From: an uncultured Pelagibacteraceae bacterium
GTDB lineage: Bacteria > Pseudomonadota > Alphaproteobacteria > Pelagibacterales > Pelagibacteraceae
Length of the DNA stretch: 64,000 nucleotides
Assembly: GCA_902588585.1 (NCBI GenBank)
Contig: CACIPQ010000001.1
Span: 142,501-206,500, forward strand
Direction of reading: 5' to 3'
The position numbers and the translations under genes were made by a program. The notes under the pieces were generated by a model. The model searched no databases. It was given only the letters and a program-made list of their open reading frames with translations, and was not told where the DNA came from. Shown one piece after another: positions 10,320 to 19,656 of the stretch; the stretch's first letter is position 1; each line of letters opens with the position of its first letter.

Positions 10320-12881
10320 ATGAATTTAATAACCAAGGCATTAAATAGATTATTTAAAAGTGGTAATCAACTAGAATTAAATAAAATCAAGCCTATAGTG
10401 AGCAAAATTAATGATTTGGAGAAAAATTTCTTAAACTTCAAAAATGAAAATTTTGAAGAAAAAACCCACCAATTTAAAAAAAACATATCAGAGGGAAGAA
10501 ATGTTGAGGAAATTCTCCCAGAGGCCTTTGCCCTGGTAAGAGAAGCAGCAAAACAGGTGCTTGGTGAAAGACATTTTGACGTACAACTAGCCGGAGGCAT
10601 TGTTCTTCATCGCGGAAATATAGCTGAAATGAAAACTGGAGAAGGAAAAACTTTAGTTTCAACATTAGCAGCTTACCTAAATGCACTTGAGGGCAAGGGC
10701 GTTCACATCGTAACAGTTAATGATTATTTAGCAAAAAGAGATTCTGTTTGGATGGGTCAAATTTATAATCACTTAGGGTTAAAAACAGGATGTATTACAA
10801 ATGAATTAAATGATTTTGAAAGGAAAAAAAATTACAATTACGATATTACATATGCAACAAATAATGAGTTGGGTTTTGATTATTTGAGAGACAACATGAA
10901 GTATGAGATTTCTGATATGGTGCAAAAAAATAGAAATTTTTGCATAATTGATGAGGTTGACAGTATACTAATAGACGAGTCCAGAACACCTTTGATAATT
11001 TCTGGTGGTATAGAAGATAAGTCTGATAAGTATTTTTTGGCTAACAAGTTTATAAAAAGTTTACAAAAAAAAGACTTTGAATTAGATGAAAAAAATAAAA
11101 ATGCAATTTTGACTGATGTTGGTATTGATAATATAGAAAGAATGTCTAGAAATTCCGGTATTTTAAAAAATAATAATTTTTATGATCCAGAAAATTTAAG
11201 TTTAGTACATCATATCAACCAGGCATTAAAAGCAAATTTTCTATTCCAGAAAGACAAAGATTATATTGTTAAAGAAGGAAGTGTTCAGATCATAGATGAA
11301 TTTACAGGAAGAGTTTTAGAGGGCAGAAGATTTGCTGACGGATTACACCAGGCTATTGAGGCAAAAGAAAATGTTGATATTCAAAAAGAAAATCAAACCT
11401 TAGCATCAATAACTTATCAAAATTATTTTAGATTATATAAAAAACTTGCTGGGATGACAGGTACAGCAATGACAGAGGCAGAAGAATTTTTTGATATTTA
11501 CAGATTAAATGTCGTGAGTATTCCAACTAATAAAGAGATGGTTCGAAAGGATATGAATGATCAAATTTTTAGAACTGAGGAAGAAAAAAATAATGCGATA
11601 TTGAATAAAGTTAATGAGTGCTACAAAAAAGGTCAACCAGTTCTTGTTGGAACAACTAGTATTGAGAAGTCAGAGAAAATTTCTGAATTGTTAAAAAAAA
11701 ACAAATTAAAACATAATGTTTTAAATGCTAAGCATCATGAAAGAGAAGCAAAAATTATAGCTGAAGCTGGAAAAATTGGAATGATTACAATTGCAACTAA
11801 CATGGCCGGAAGAGGTACAGATATTCAGCTCGGAGGTAACAAAAACTTTCTAATTAATAATGAAAAAGAAACTCCAGAATCAATACAGAAAATAAATAGT
11901 GATAAAGAAAAGGTTAAAAATCTTGGAGGACTATTTATCGTTGGAACAGAAAGACATGAAAGCAGAAGAATTGATAACCAGTTAAGAGGCAGATCTGGAA
12001 GGCAAGGAGACTCGGGTTCGTCAATATTCTACATTAGTCTTGAGGATGATTTGATGAGAATATTTGGCGGGCAATCTATAGATGGGATGTTAAAAAAACT
12101 TGGTTTAAAGAAAAATGAGTCTATTAATCACCCCTGGATAAACAAAGCAATGGAAAGAGCCCAACAAAAAGTTGAGGCAAGAAATTTTGAAATAAGAAAA
12201 ACTCTTTTAAAATTTGACGACGTAATGAACGATCAAAGAAAAGTTATTTTTGGACAAAGATTAGAAGTTCTAACAACAAAAGAAGTAAAAAAAATGATTT
12301 CCTCTTTTTTAGATGAGATAAATAAAAATCTAGAAGTAACACACCAGAATTTTGATAAAAATAATGATTTAAAAACCTTTTCTAGTGAGATTAAAGCTAA
12401 TTACGGAAACGTTTTTGACGAAAAAAAGATAGAAATTTTCTCTAAAATGAAAAAAGAAGAATTTATCCAAAATTTGATTTCTTCTTTTGAAGAAAAAAGA
12501 AATGAACGTGTTAAAATTTTAGGCGAACAACAAAATAATGATATTGAAAAAAGAATCTTTCTACAAATGATGGACTTTTTATGGAGATCTCATCTTCAAT
12601 ATTTAGAACAGCTAAGACAGGTAATTGGCTTAAGAAGTTATGGACAAAAAGACCCTCTTGCTGAATTCAGAAGAGAAGCTTTTCAGCTTTTTGAAAGTTT
12701 ATTGTTTAAAATTAAAGCTGAAACCATAAAATTCTTAATTAATACAAATATAGTTGTTGAAGAAAAAAATGAACCTAAAAAAACAGATGGTTTTGAAAAG
12801 AAAAGAAAAATATCGAGAAATGAACCTTGCACTTGCGGTTCAGGAAAAAAATATAAGCACTGTTGTGGAAGAGCAGCTTAA
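10320..12881 (+). CDS. secA: Preprotein translocase ATPase SecA
   Basis: Motor ATPase that pushes secretory proteins through SecYEG. Walker A MKTGEGKT is at 104-111. The DEAD-like motif in IIDEVDSILIDESRTPL, the helicase motifs MAGRGTDIQLGG and QLRGRSGRQGD, and the C-terminal zinc-binding tail with Cys837, Cys839, Cys848 and Cys849 (SecB and lipid contact) are all present. The 853 residues are typical. argJ upstream is divergent and a LON-domain protein follows after 6 bp. Confidence 0.99.
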   Translation: MNLITKALNRLFKSGNQLELNKIKPIVSKINDLEKNFLNFKNENFEEKTHQFKKNISEGRNVEEILPEAFALVREAAKQVLGERHFDVQLAGGIVLHRGNIAEMKTGEGKTLVSTLAAYLNALEGKGVHIVTVNDYLAKRDSVWMGQIYNHLGLKTGCITNELNDFERKKNYNYDITYATNNELGFDYLRDNMKYEISDMVQKNRNFCIIDEVDSILIDESRTPLIISGGIEDKSDKYFLANKFIKSLQKKDFELDEKNKNAILTDVGIDNIERMSRNSGILKNNNFYDPENLSLVHHINQALKANFLFQKDKDYIVKEGSVQIIDEFTGRVLEGRRFADGLHQAIEAKENVDIQKENQTLASITYQNYFRLYKKLAGMTGTAMTEAEEFFDIYRLNVVSIPTNKEMVRKDMNDQIFRTEEEKNNAILNKVNECYKKGQPVLVGTTSIEKSEKISELLKKNKLKHNVLNAKHHEREAKIIAEAGKIGMITIATNMAGRGTDIQLGGNKNFLINNEKETPESIQKINSDKEKVKNLGGLFIVGTERHESRRIDNQLRGRSGRQGDSGSSIFYISLEDDLMRIFGGQSIDGMLKKLGLKKNESINHPWINKAMERAQQKVEARNFEIRKTLLKFDDVMNDQRKVIFGQRLEVLTTKEVKKMISSFLDEINKNLEVTHQNFDKNNDLKTFSSEIKANYGNVFDEKKIEIFSKMKKEEFIQNLISSFEEKRNERVKILGEQQNNDIEKRIFLQMMDFLWRSHLQYLEQLRQVIGLRSYGQKDPLAEFRREAFQLFESLLFKIKAETIKFLINTNIVVEEKNEPKKTDGFEKKRKISRNEPCTCGSGKKYKHCCGRAA

Positions 12882-12887
12882 AATAAA

Positions 12888-13517
12888 ATGAAAGATAATT
12901 TGCCAAAAAAAATATCTATATTTCCTTTGAGAGGAGCAATCTTTTTTCCCGAAACTAATTTACCTCTTAATATCTTTGAAAATAGATATCTTAATATGAT
13001 TGAAGATTCCTTAAAAGAAAATGGTTTCATAGGAATGATACAATCAAAAAAGGTTAATGAAGATGTATTTAAAGTTGGCTGTCTGGGAAAAATTGAAAAA
13101 CATGAGAAAACAACTGATGGAAGAATTTTAATAAATCTTAAAGGACTAATCCGTTTTAGAATAGAAAAAGAAATTAGTAATAATAAACTTTATAGAGAAT
13201 TTTTTGTAAATTATGATGAATTTAAAGATGATGTAAATCTCAAAAAATACAAAGTTAAAAATGATTTATTAGAAAAATTAATAAGTAATTCAAAAAAATA
13301 TTTTTACCAACAAGGTATGTTGGTAGATTGGAAAGAAATTTCTAAACTTAAAGCTTTTCAACAAATTTATACACTGGCAATGATATCTCCTTTCTCAGTT
13401 AGTGAAAAACAGAAATTGTTAGAAGTAACAGATTTAAACGATGTAGCAGATACCTTGAACAAAATAACAAACTTTGGCTGTTACGAGGGCCAAAGTGATA
13501 GAAATACGATTCAGTAA
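12888..13517 (+). CDS. LON N-terminal substrate-binding domain protein
   Basis: A 209-residue protein made only of the N-terminal (PUA-like) domain of Lon, without ATPase or protease domains. The diagnostic opening is IFPLRGAIFFPETNLPLNIF, with a downstream helical part around GMLVDWKEI. Stand-alone copies are common in alphaproteobacteria and their role is unproven, perhaps protein quality control. It starts 6 bp after secA, so it is co-transcribed. Its stop codon directly abuts the stop codon of the convergent demethylase gene. Confidence 0.9.
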   Translation: MKDNLPKKISIFPLRGAIFFPETNLPLNIFENRYLNMIEDSLKENGFIGMIQSKKVNEDVFKVGCLGKIEKHEKTTDGRILINLKGLIRFRIEKEISNNKLYREFFVNYDEFKDDVNLKKYKVKNDLLEKLISNSKKYFYQQGMLVDWKEISKLKAFQQIYTLAMISPFSVSEKQKLLEVTDLNDVADTLNKITNFGCYEGQSDRNTIQ

Positions 13518-14894
13518 TTATTTCTTAACTTCTCTAGTATTTGGATTAAAAGACTCTGTAAATGGAACTGGAACAACCGTTGCCTCAACAGGTTTGTTAG
13601 AATATTTTTTTGGCAAATGCACTTTGTATTTCTTCCCAAATTTACCAGTTGGAAAACCGTTATTGTTAATATCACCCTCAAATGGAACATATCCCATTGC
13701 AATATTTTTTTTCTTTTCTGGGTGATACCAGGGTGATGTTATATAGCCGACTGGTTTACCTCCATTTGCATTTGAAATTAACCAAAAATCATTTGCATAA
13801 TCCTCTATTGGTTTTCCTCCTGCTAACTCCAAACCAACAAGCTGAAGCTTGTAAGGTTTTTCTCCATTTTTGAGTTGTCCCTTCATTTTTTCTAAAGCTT
13901 CTTTTCCTATATAATTTGCCTGTTTGTTCCACTGACCTTTTCCAGATAAAGATACTTGGTAACCCAAATTACATTGGAAAGGATTATGTTCATGATCCAT
14001 ATCTTGCCCCCAAGATAATATTCCTGCTTGAATCCTTCTGTGGTGAGCCGGGGCTATTACCATCAATTTATGTTTTTTTCCTGCTTTAAGTACTGTATTC
14101 CACATATCTTCTGCGTACAAAGTTGCGTTTCGAAGATAAATTTCGTAACCAGCTTCTCCAGAAAATCCTGATTGAGAAATAACACAACTTCTACCTCCTA
14201 CTTTTGCTTCTGCTAAACCATAATAAGGCATGTTGTCTAGGTCAACCTGGTCTCCAATCAAATCTTTCATTAATGCTTTTGATTTAGGACCTTGAATTTG
14301 AACTGGACATGAATCAATCTCGTCTATTTCAACTTTAAATCTTTTATCAGAGTTAACACCTTGCAAATATTTTCCAATGTCAGAGTCAGACAAACTAAAC
14401 CAAAATTCATCATCAGCTACTCTCATTAAAACAGGATCATTAAGAACCCCGCCTTTATAATTACAGAGAATAACATATCGACCTCTCATTGTTGAAATTT
14501 TTGTAGCATCTCTTGTTATTACATAATCTGTAAATTTTTCTGCATCAGGACCTTTAACACGAATTTGTCTTTCTACTGCTACATTCCACATAGTTACATG
14601 TTTTTTAATAGCCTGATATTCCACCATCGCCCCACCTTTTTCAGGTCTAACATAACCTCTTGGATGGTAAATACGGTTATAAACTGTAGCTCTCCAGCAT
14701 CCTGCTTTCATTGATAGATGCCAGTAAGGAGATTTCCTAACACGTGTTGAGATTAACATTTCTACTTTTGTTGGTCCGCTTTGTCTTAGATTGTATGGAA
14801 CTTTTCTATCAGACTGGTCTACCGATGTTTCATGTCTTACTTTATCATAATTTACTTTTTCAACTTTATATGAGTTTGGAATTTTTTTAGGCAT
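13518..14894 (-). CDS. GcvT-family tetrahydrofolate-dependent demethylase
   Basis: A 458-residue aminomethyltransferase-fold protein, about 90 residues longer than the glycine cleavage T protein. The folate-binding GcvT fold is recognisable in MWNVAVERQIRVKGPDAEKF, FSGEAGYEIYLRN and the C-terminal GYITSPWYHPEKKKNIAMGY barrel. The long N-terminal extension is reminiscent of LigM/DesA-type aromatic O-demethylases. SAR11 also uses related proteins (DmdA) to demethylate DMSP, but this one is longer and I do not assign it to DmdA. The substrate is unknown. The MTHFR-like gene directly upstream overlaps it by 8 bp, which supports transfer of a methyl group to tetrahydrofolate and its onward oxidation. 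Confidence 0.82.
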   Translation of the reverse strand: MPKKIPNSYKVEKVNYDKVRHETSVDQSDRKVPYNLRQSGPTKVEMLISTRVRKSPYWHLSMKAGCWRATVYNRIYHPRGYVRPEKGGAMVEYQAIKKHVTMWNVAVERQIRVKGPDAEKFTDYVITRDATKISTMRGRYVILCNYKGGVLNDPVLMRVADDEFWFSLSDSDIGKYLQGVNSDKRFKVEIDEIDSCPVQIQGPKSKALMKDLIGDQVDLDNMPYYGLAEAKVGGRSCVISQSGFSGEAGYEIYLRNATLYAEDMWNTVLKAGKKHKLMVIAPAHHRRIQAGILSWGQDMDHEHNPFQCNLGYQVSLSGKGQWNKQANYIGKEALEKMKGQLKNGEKPYKLQLVGLELAGGKPIEDYANDFWLISNANGGKPVGYITSPWYHPEKKKNIAMGYVPFEGDINNNGFPTGKFGKKYKVHLPKKYSNKPVEATVVPVPFTESFNPNTREVKK

Positions 14895-15591
14895 AATTAT
14901 TTTTTGCTAACCATTGATTAGTTTCTTTTAAACCGCCAAATGTATAAATATGAAAATTTTCAGTAGATCCTTTAAGTTTGCCAATTAAGTCATTTGGATC
15001 TGACGGTTTCAATAAATTTAATGCCTTGCTTGCGTTTGATTTAAGAAAATTAATTGAATTTTTAGCTCCAACAATATTTGCAAATTTAATTAGACTACTT
15101 AATTTCAAAGGACCTGTTATCCCCACATGAACTGGTAAGCTTTGTTTAGAAATAAATTTAACTATTGGATCAGGATTTAAAAGCCATTGCGTAACAATAT
15201 AATCAGCAAAAGGTTTTTTGTCTTTCATAGCTTTTTCTAAATCAAAATCCGATATATCAGGGGACCCCTCTGGGTGTCCAGCAATTCCTATCTTGAATCC
15301 CTTAAATAATCCTGTCTCTAATAACTGTAGTGAACAATGGTAGTCCCCTATTGGTTGGCTACTGCCCCCAATAACAAGAGCCTGTTTTACGCCAAAATCT
15401 TTACACATTGAGACGTAGTCTTTTAAATCCTTTAAATTTTTAATTGATCTTGCTGGAAAATGAGGAACGGGATTAAACCCGGATTGGACTAGTTCTTTTG
15501 CTTTGTTAGCGACATCTCTAAAATCATTGCCAGGGAGCATTGTAATGTAAACATCCTTTACTTTTGGCAGGACTGAAAGATCTGTCTTCAT
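14887..15591 (-). CDS. Divergent methylenetetrahydrofolate reductase-like protein
   Basis: A flavin-dependent TIM-barrel protein of the MTHFR (MetF) family, about 234 residues and shorter than MetF (about 290). Family features are the PHFPARS block, GIAGHPEGSPD and YIVTQWLLN. The usual N-terminal FEFFPP motif with the catalytic glutamate is not present; the matching segment reads VYITMLPG. With the GcvT-like demethylase it overlaps, it may oxidise 5-methyl-THF to 5,10-methylene-THF, the reverse of MetF; this is inference. I chose the ATG at 15591, which has an upstream AGAG, over the in-frame ATG at 15615. Confidence 0.78.
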   Translation of the reverse strand: MKTDLSVLPKVKDVYITMLPGNDFRDVANKAKELVQSGFNPVPHFPARSIKNLKDLKDYVSMCKDFGVKQALVIGGSSQPIGDYHCSLQLLETGLFKGFKIGIAGHPEGSPDISDFDLEKAMKDKKPFADYIVTQWLLNPDPIVKFISKQSLPVHVGITGPLKLSSLIKFANIVGAKNSINFLKSNASKALNLLKPSDPNDLIGKLKGSTENFHIYTFGGLKETNQWLAKNNYA

Positions 15592-15669
15592 TGTTATCTC
15601 TAAGGAAAAATGCATATTTCCCGGGATATACCAGCGAAACCTAGTGGATGTCCAGAATTATTGCTGTTG

Positions 15670-15744
15670 TGGTGGCCTTGGTTTGAATCGCACAAACGAC
15701 ACATACCTTTTCAGGGTACTGCTCTACTACTGAGCTACAAGGCC
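15670..15744 (-). tRNA. tRNA-Phe (anticodon GAA) with encoded CCA and an atypical elbow
   Basis: A 75-nt cloverleaf. It has a perfect 7-bp acceptor stem (GGCCTTG/CAAGGCC), D stem GCTC/GAGC, anticodon stem GTACC/GGTAT around loop CTGAAAA, T stem GTTTG/CAAAC, discriminator A and encoded CCA. The T loop reads TGCGATT, with G at position 55 instead of the almost universal T. The D loop reads AGTAGTA, 7 nt, lacking the GG pair 18-19. The rest closely follows alphaproteobacterial tRNA-Phe. It lies 8 bp downstream of infA on the same strand. Confidence 0.9.
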
Positions 15745-15752
15745 ATAATACA

Positions 15753-15968
15753 TTAAAATCTAAAAGTAATCCTGCCTTTAGTCAAATCGTAGGGGGTCAT
15801 TTCAACCAAGACTTGATCACCGGCTAAGACTCTTATTCTATTCTTTCTCAATTTTCCAGCTGTATGAGCCAAAACTTCATGGTTATTTTCAAGCTTAACT
15901 CTAAACATGGCGTTGGGAAGTAATTCTGTAACCTTACCTTTGAACTCTATTTTCTCTTGTTTAGTCAA
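15753..15968 (-). CDS. infA: Translation initiation factor IF-1
   Basis: A 71-residue OB-fold factor that binds the ribosomal A site during initiation. The conserved features [56 protein letters not shown] are all present and full length. It starts 3 bp after hisD on the same strand and precedes tRNA-Phe. The murA-DUF2948-hisD-infA order is a recurring alphaproteobacterial arrangement. Confidence 0.98.
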   Translation of the reverse strand: MTKQEKIEFKGKVTELLPNAMFRVKLENNHEVLAHTAGKLRKNRIRVLAGDQVLVEMTPYDLTKGRITFRF

Positions 15969-15971
15969 ATT

Positions 15972-17270
15972 TTACCCTTTTTTAATCCTGACTTTAACGG
16001 AATTAGCGTGACCATGTAAATTTTCATATTTTGATAAGGTTATAACTGATGGGCCCAATCTTTCAATACCTCTTTTGGTCATTTTAATTACAGACTGTCT
16101 TTTTAAAAAATCATAAACCGATAAGCCAGAAGAAAATTTTGCTGTTCCAGAAGTTGGAAGAACGTGATTAGGTCCCGCAAGATAATCTCCCACTGCTTCT
16201 GGTGAATAAGCGCCTAAGAAAATAGAGCCCACATTATTAATTGATTTTAAATAAGCATCAGGTTTTTTTGTGTATATTTCTAAGTGTTCTGGAGAAATTT
16301 TGTTTACAATTTCAGATATTTCTCTTGAATTTTTTGCTAAAATTGCAAGTCCAAATTTTCCAAGACTAGTTGATGCTATTTTTTTTTTAGGCAAAAATTT
16401 TAATTGTATTTTTATAAAATTTTTAACCTTAAAAATTATATCTTTGCTATCAGTGACTAATATAGATTGTGACATTTCATCATGTTCGGATTGGGCAATT
16501 AAATCTGCTGAAATCCATTCTGGATTAGAATATTTATCTGCAATTACTGTAACCTCGGAAGGTCCAGCAAACATATCAATACCGGTTTCTCCAGAAATTT
16601 CTTTTTTTGCCAATGAAACATATTCGTTTCCAGGACCCACTATTTTGTCTACTTTAGAAACCGTTTCAGTTCCAAAAGCAAAAGCTGCGATTGCCTGGGA
16701 ACCACCTAATTTAAAAATTCTTTTTACTTTGCATTTTTTTGCAGCATATAATATTCCTGGATTAGCTTTGTTATTAAGTGCTGGAACAGTCATAAAAATT
16801 TCCCTTACCCCCGCTATCATCGCTGGTATACAGTTCATTAAAACAGAACTTGGGTAACTAGCCTTTCCACCTGGAACATAAACACCAATTTTATCTATGG
16901 GTTTAGATCTATAGGAAAAAATATTATGGTATTTGTCTTTAATTTTAAAACCTTTAAATTTTTGTTTTTTGTGAAAATTTACAATCCTACTAAAGGCAAG
17001 ATCAATAGAATTTTTTACCCTTGGGTCTAAATTGTTAATATTTTTCTTTATTTCAGAATTTGAAAAAAATAATTTATTTTTACTTAGGTTTTTTAGAATA
17101 TTAAATTTTTTTTCATACTTAATAAGGGACTTGTCTCTTCCTTTCCTTACATCTCTTACAATTTTCTTAACAGTTTTAGTTTTAGAATCAGAGTATTTTC
17201 TTCTTAAGTTCAAATAATATTGAAACTTATTTTGAAAATTTCTGGTTTTTGTATCTAATATTCTAATCAT
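15972..17270 (-). CDS. hisD: Histidinol dehydrogenase
   Basis: Catalyses the last two oxidations of histidine synthesis using NAD and zinc. Diagnostic parts include GVYVPGGKASYPSSVLMN, KIVGPGNEYVSLAKKE, MFAGPSEVTVIAD and the catalytic SPEHLEIYT and GPNHVLPT blocks. I place the start at the ATG at 17270 (MIRILDTK), giving 432 residues, the family length. An in-frame ATG 57 bases further upstream lies well inside the preceding gene and adds a tail not seen in the family. The chosen start overlaps the DUF2948 stop by 8 bp, a sign of coupling. Confidence 0.95.
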   Translation of the reverse strand: MIRILDTKTRNFQNKFQYYLNLRRKYSDSKTKTVKKIVRDVRKGRDKSLIKYEKKFNILKNLSKNKLFFSNSEIKKNINNLDPRVKNSIDLAFSRIVNFHKKQKFKGFKIKDKYHNIFSYRSKPIDKIGVYVPGGKASYPSSVLMNCIPAMIAGVREIFMTVPALNNKANPGILYAAKKCKVKRIFKLGGSQAIAAFAFGTETVSKVDKIVGPGNEYVSLAKKEISGETGIDMFAGPSEVTVIADKYSNPEWISADLIAQSEHDEMSQSILVTDSKDIIFKVKNFIKIQLKFLPKKKIASTSLGKFGLAILAKNSREISEIVNKISPEHLEIYTKKPDAYLKSINNVGSIFLGAYSPEAVGDYLAGPNHVLPTSGTAKFSSGLSVYDFLKRQSVIKMTKRGIERLGPSVITLSKYENLHGHANSVKVRIKKG

Positions 17271-17712
17271 TAAAAGGATCGTGTTTTGGTTTATTTTTTG
17301 TCTCCCAAGGGTCGCTGATATCTTCAAGGAAGCATTCTATCACTTCTGAGTTTAATTTAATCAATATATTTCCTGCAAAATTTAATTTTATTTCGTAATT
17401 TTTATCAGACAAAAATTTAGTTTCAATTGCTAAAAAATCCAGAAAACGATCAATATTCTTTTGATTTAAATTCCTTGAGGAAACATTAATTACATTTTCA
17501 AACTTAAGAATAGATAATACTCTTTTGTTTTTTCTAAAAACTCCCTTTTCTATATCCTCCCACATAAATCTATTAAATTGTATTAAAAAAATTCTATTTT
17601 TTTTTAAATGTGCAATATTTTGTACCTGTGTAATGGAATCTTGTAAGTGTGCAGATATTATTTTTAAATCTTCTTCTGAAGTTGCATTTAATTTCAAATT
17701 TTTTTTTTTCAT
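17263..17712 (-). CDS. DUF2948 family protein
   Basis: A 149-residue protein with the DUF2948 opening pattern: LKLNATSEEDLKIISAHLQD, then RFMWED and a C-terminal IECFLEDISDPWETKNKPKHDP. The family is restricted to alphaproteobacteria and is typically encoded between murA and hisD, as here. No function is known. It overlaps the murA stop by one base at its start and overlaps hisD at its end, so it belongs to the same operon. Confidence 0.88.
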   Translation of the reverse strand: MKKKNLKLNATSEEDLKIISAHLQDSITQVQNIAHLKKNRIFLIQFNRFMWEDIEKGVFRKNKRVLSILKFENVINVSSRNLNQKNIDRFLDFLAIETKFLSDKNYEIKLNFAGNILIKLNSEVIECFLEDISDPWETKNKPKHDPFND

Positions 17713-18980
17713 TAGTAATTGAGTCTAGATATGTTTGCTCTACATTTTTTTAATTTTTTTTCCAAACATTCGTAACCTCTATCCAAATGATAAACTCTAT
17801 TAATAGAAGTTCTGTTTTTTCCGATTAAACCTGCTAAGACTAAACTTACTGAGGCTCTTAGATCGGTTGCCATAACTTCTGCACCATTTAATTCTTGTGG
17901 GCCATCTATCACAGACAGATTGCCTTTAATTTTTATTTTTGCCCCCATTCTATTTAGCTCGGGAACATGCATAAATCTATTTTCGAAAATATTTTCTCTA
18001 ATCTTTGAAACTCCATTTGCTTTTATCATTAAAACCATTATTTGTGCTTGAAGATCAGTAGGAAAGCCCGGATATGGCTCTGTATTAATTGAGATAGATT
18101 TGATTTTATTTGAATGAAAAACTGTTACTTCGTTTTTCCTAATTTTTAAATTAATTCCCATTTTTTTTAAAACCGTCAATTCTTTTTTTAAAATTTTTGA
18201 TTCTATTCCTGTAATTTTAAGTCTCCTACCTGCTAGCGCTCCAGCAATAATAAAAGTGCCCGCCTCTATTCTATCAAACATCATTGTATGGTTTACGGGT
18301 TTTAAATTTTGATTGCCTATAATTTTTATTTTTCTTTTATTCATCCAGAATATTTTCACTCCCATTTTTTTTAAAAAATCTGTTAAATTTTTTATCTCTG
18401 GTTCACATGCACAATTGTTTATATATGTAGTTCCCTTTGCGTAGCTTGCGGCTATAATTACATTTTCTGTTGCACCTACCGATATTGAAGGTAATGTTAT
18501 TTTTGCTCCAACAAGTCCTTTTTTTGCTTCTGCAAAAATGTATCCATTTTTAATTTTAATACGGGCCCCTAGTTTTTTTAATCCGAAAAGATGTATATCG
18601 ACAGGTCTGCTTCCAATTGCACAGCCTCCTGGTAAAGATACCTTTGCTTTTCCAAACTTAGATAATAAAGGCCCTAAAACAATTACACCAGCTCTCATGG
18701 TTTTAAGTAGACTATAGGGAGCAACAGTTTTAAATTTTCTTTTTTTATTATTTATTATAAATTTTTTTTTTTTTAAATTAACTTTTATACCAGACCCAAT
18801 ATGCTTCAAAAGTTCTGACATTGTCATCACGTCTTTAACTAAAGGTACATTATTTATTTCTATTTTTTTTTCGCTAAGTATAGAGGCTGCCAGAATTGGC
18901 AAAGTAGCATTTTTTGAACCAGATATTTTAACAGTACCAGATAAGATTTTTTTACCTTTAACAATTAATTTCTGCATCAA
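17712..18980 (-). CDS. murA: UDP-N-acetylglucosamine 1-carboxyvinyltransferase
   Basis: First committed step of peptidoglycan synthesis: transfers enolpyruvate from PEP to UDP-GlcNAc. The substrate-binding Lys-Asn pair is in SGSKNATLPIL (about 23-24). The active-site cysteine at residue 120 (LPGGCAIGSRPVD) is retained, so the enzyme should be fosfomycin sensitive in the usual way. The length of 422 is standard. It starts directly at the dcd stop codon and leads the murA-DUF2948-hisD-infA series. Confidence 0.98.
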   Translation of the reverse strand: MMQKLIVKGKKILSGTVKISGSKNATLPILAASILSEKKIEINNVPLVKDVMTMSELLKHIGSGIKVNLKKKKFIINNKKRKFKTVAPYSLLKTMRAGVIVLGPLLSKFGKAKVSLPGGCAIGSRPVDIHLFGLKKLGARIKIKNGYIFAEAKKGLVGAKITLPSISVGATENVIIAASYAKGTTYINNCACEPEIKNLTDFLKKMGVKIFWMNKRKIKIIGNQNLKPVNHTMMFDRIEAGTFIIAGALAGRRLKITGIESKILKKELTVLKKMGINLKIRKNEVTVFHSNKIKSISINTEPYPGFPTDLQAQIMVLMIKANGVSKIRENIFENRFMHVPELNRMGAKIKIKGNLSVIDGPQELNGAEVMATDLRASVSLVLAGLIGKNRTSINRVYHLDRGYECLEKKLKKCRANISRLNY

Positions 18981-19535
18981 TTAAATTTTGGGAAGTGTAA
19001 CGCCCTTTTGTTTCATGTACTTACCTTTTCTTTTCGAATATGTTACCTCAGGTTTTTCGTTCCCCTTAATAAAAACAAACTGAGCAGCACCTTCGTTAGC
19101 ATAAATTTTGGCAGGAAGTGGTGTGCTGTTCGAAAATTCCAGTGTAACATGACCTTCCCATCCTGGTTCCAAAGGTGTTACGTTAACTATTATCCCGCAT
19201 CTCGCATATGTAGATTTTCCTAAACAAATAACAATTACATTTTCAGGAATCTTAAAATATTCCACTGTTCTGGCCAAGGCAAACGAATTTGGAGGTATTA
19301 TACAAACTTTTGATTTTCTGGAAACAAAACCGTCCTTTTTGAAATTTTTTGGATCTACTGTCGTAGAATTTACATTTGTAAAAATTTTGAAATCATCAGA
19401 AACTCTAGCATCATAACCATATGAAGATAGACCGTAAGATATTTTTCCTTTTCTAGCTTGTTTTGAAATAAACGGAGAGATCATTTTATGGTTTTTCACC
19501 ATTTTTTTTATCCATCTATCTGACAAAACGCTCAT
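18981..19535 (-). CDS. dcd: dCTP deaminase
   Basis: Deaminates dCTP to dUTP, feeding dTMP synthesis. It is of the dUTPase-like trimeric fold. Motifs are [47 protein letters not shown] (containing the catalytic glutamate) and the C-terminal [14 protein letters not shown], which closes over the substrate. At 184 residues it matches monofunctional Dcd. murA follows with no gap, and a tiny basic ORF ends 2 bp upstream. Confidence 0.96.
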   Translation of the reverse strand: MSVLSDRWIKKMVKNHKMISPFISKQARKGKISYGLSSYGYDARVSDDFKIFTNVNSTTVDPKNFKKDGFVSRKSKVCIIPPNSFALARTVEYFKIPENVIVICLGKSTYARCGIIVNVTPLEPGWEGHVTLEFSNSTPLPAKIYANEGAAQFVFIKGNEKPEVTYSKRKGKYMKQKGVTLPKI

Positions 19536-19537
19536 TT

Positions 19538-19651
19538 TTAGTTCTTTTTTCTTTTATATTTATTTTTAAATTCTTTTCTTTTTTTTAAGTTCACCTTTAA
19601 AGCAAAACTCTTCCTAGAAAGAGATTTCTCTTTTTTTAAAAGAACTTTCAT
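19538..19651 (-). CDS. Possible 37-residue strongly basic small protein
   Basis: ATG at 19651 to TAA at 19538, 37 codons. It starts [16 protein letters not shown] and ends KNKYKRKKN; nearly half the residues are Lys or Arg. It sits with 5 bp to the preceding small ORF stop and 2 bp to the dcd start, so it fills the interval as a tightly packed operon member would. It could be a ribosome- or nucleic-acid-associated peptide. A-rich sequence gives Lys codons by chance, so the call is tentative. Confidence 0.4.
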   Translation of the reverse strand: MKVLLKKEKSLSRKSFALKVNLKKRKEFKNKYKRKKN

Positions 19652-19656
19652 TTAAA

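Noticed and set aside
13518..14894. Calling the GcvT-like gene dmdA (DMSP demethylase)
   Set aside because: The protein is about 90 residues longer than DmdA, has a different N-terminus and is paired with an MTHFR-like gene. The substrate is not evident from sequence.
16270..16857. 195-codon open frame on the plus strand opposite hisD
   Set aside because: It is fully antisense to the conserved core of hisD, has no family resemblance, and its composition mirrors the hisD codons.
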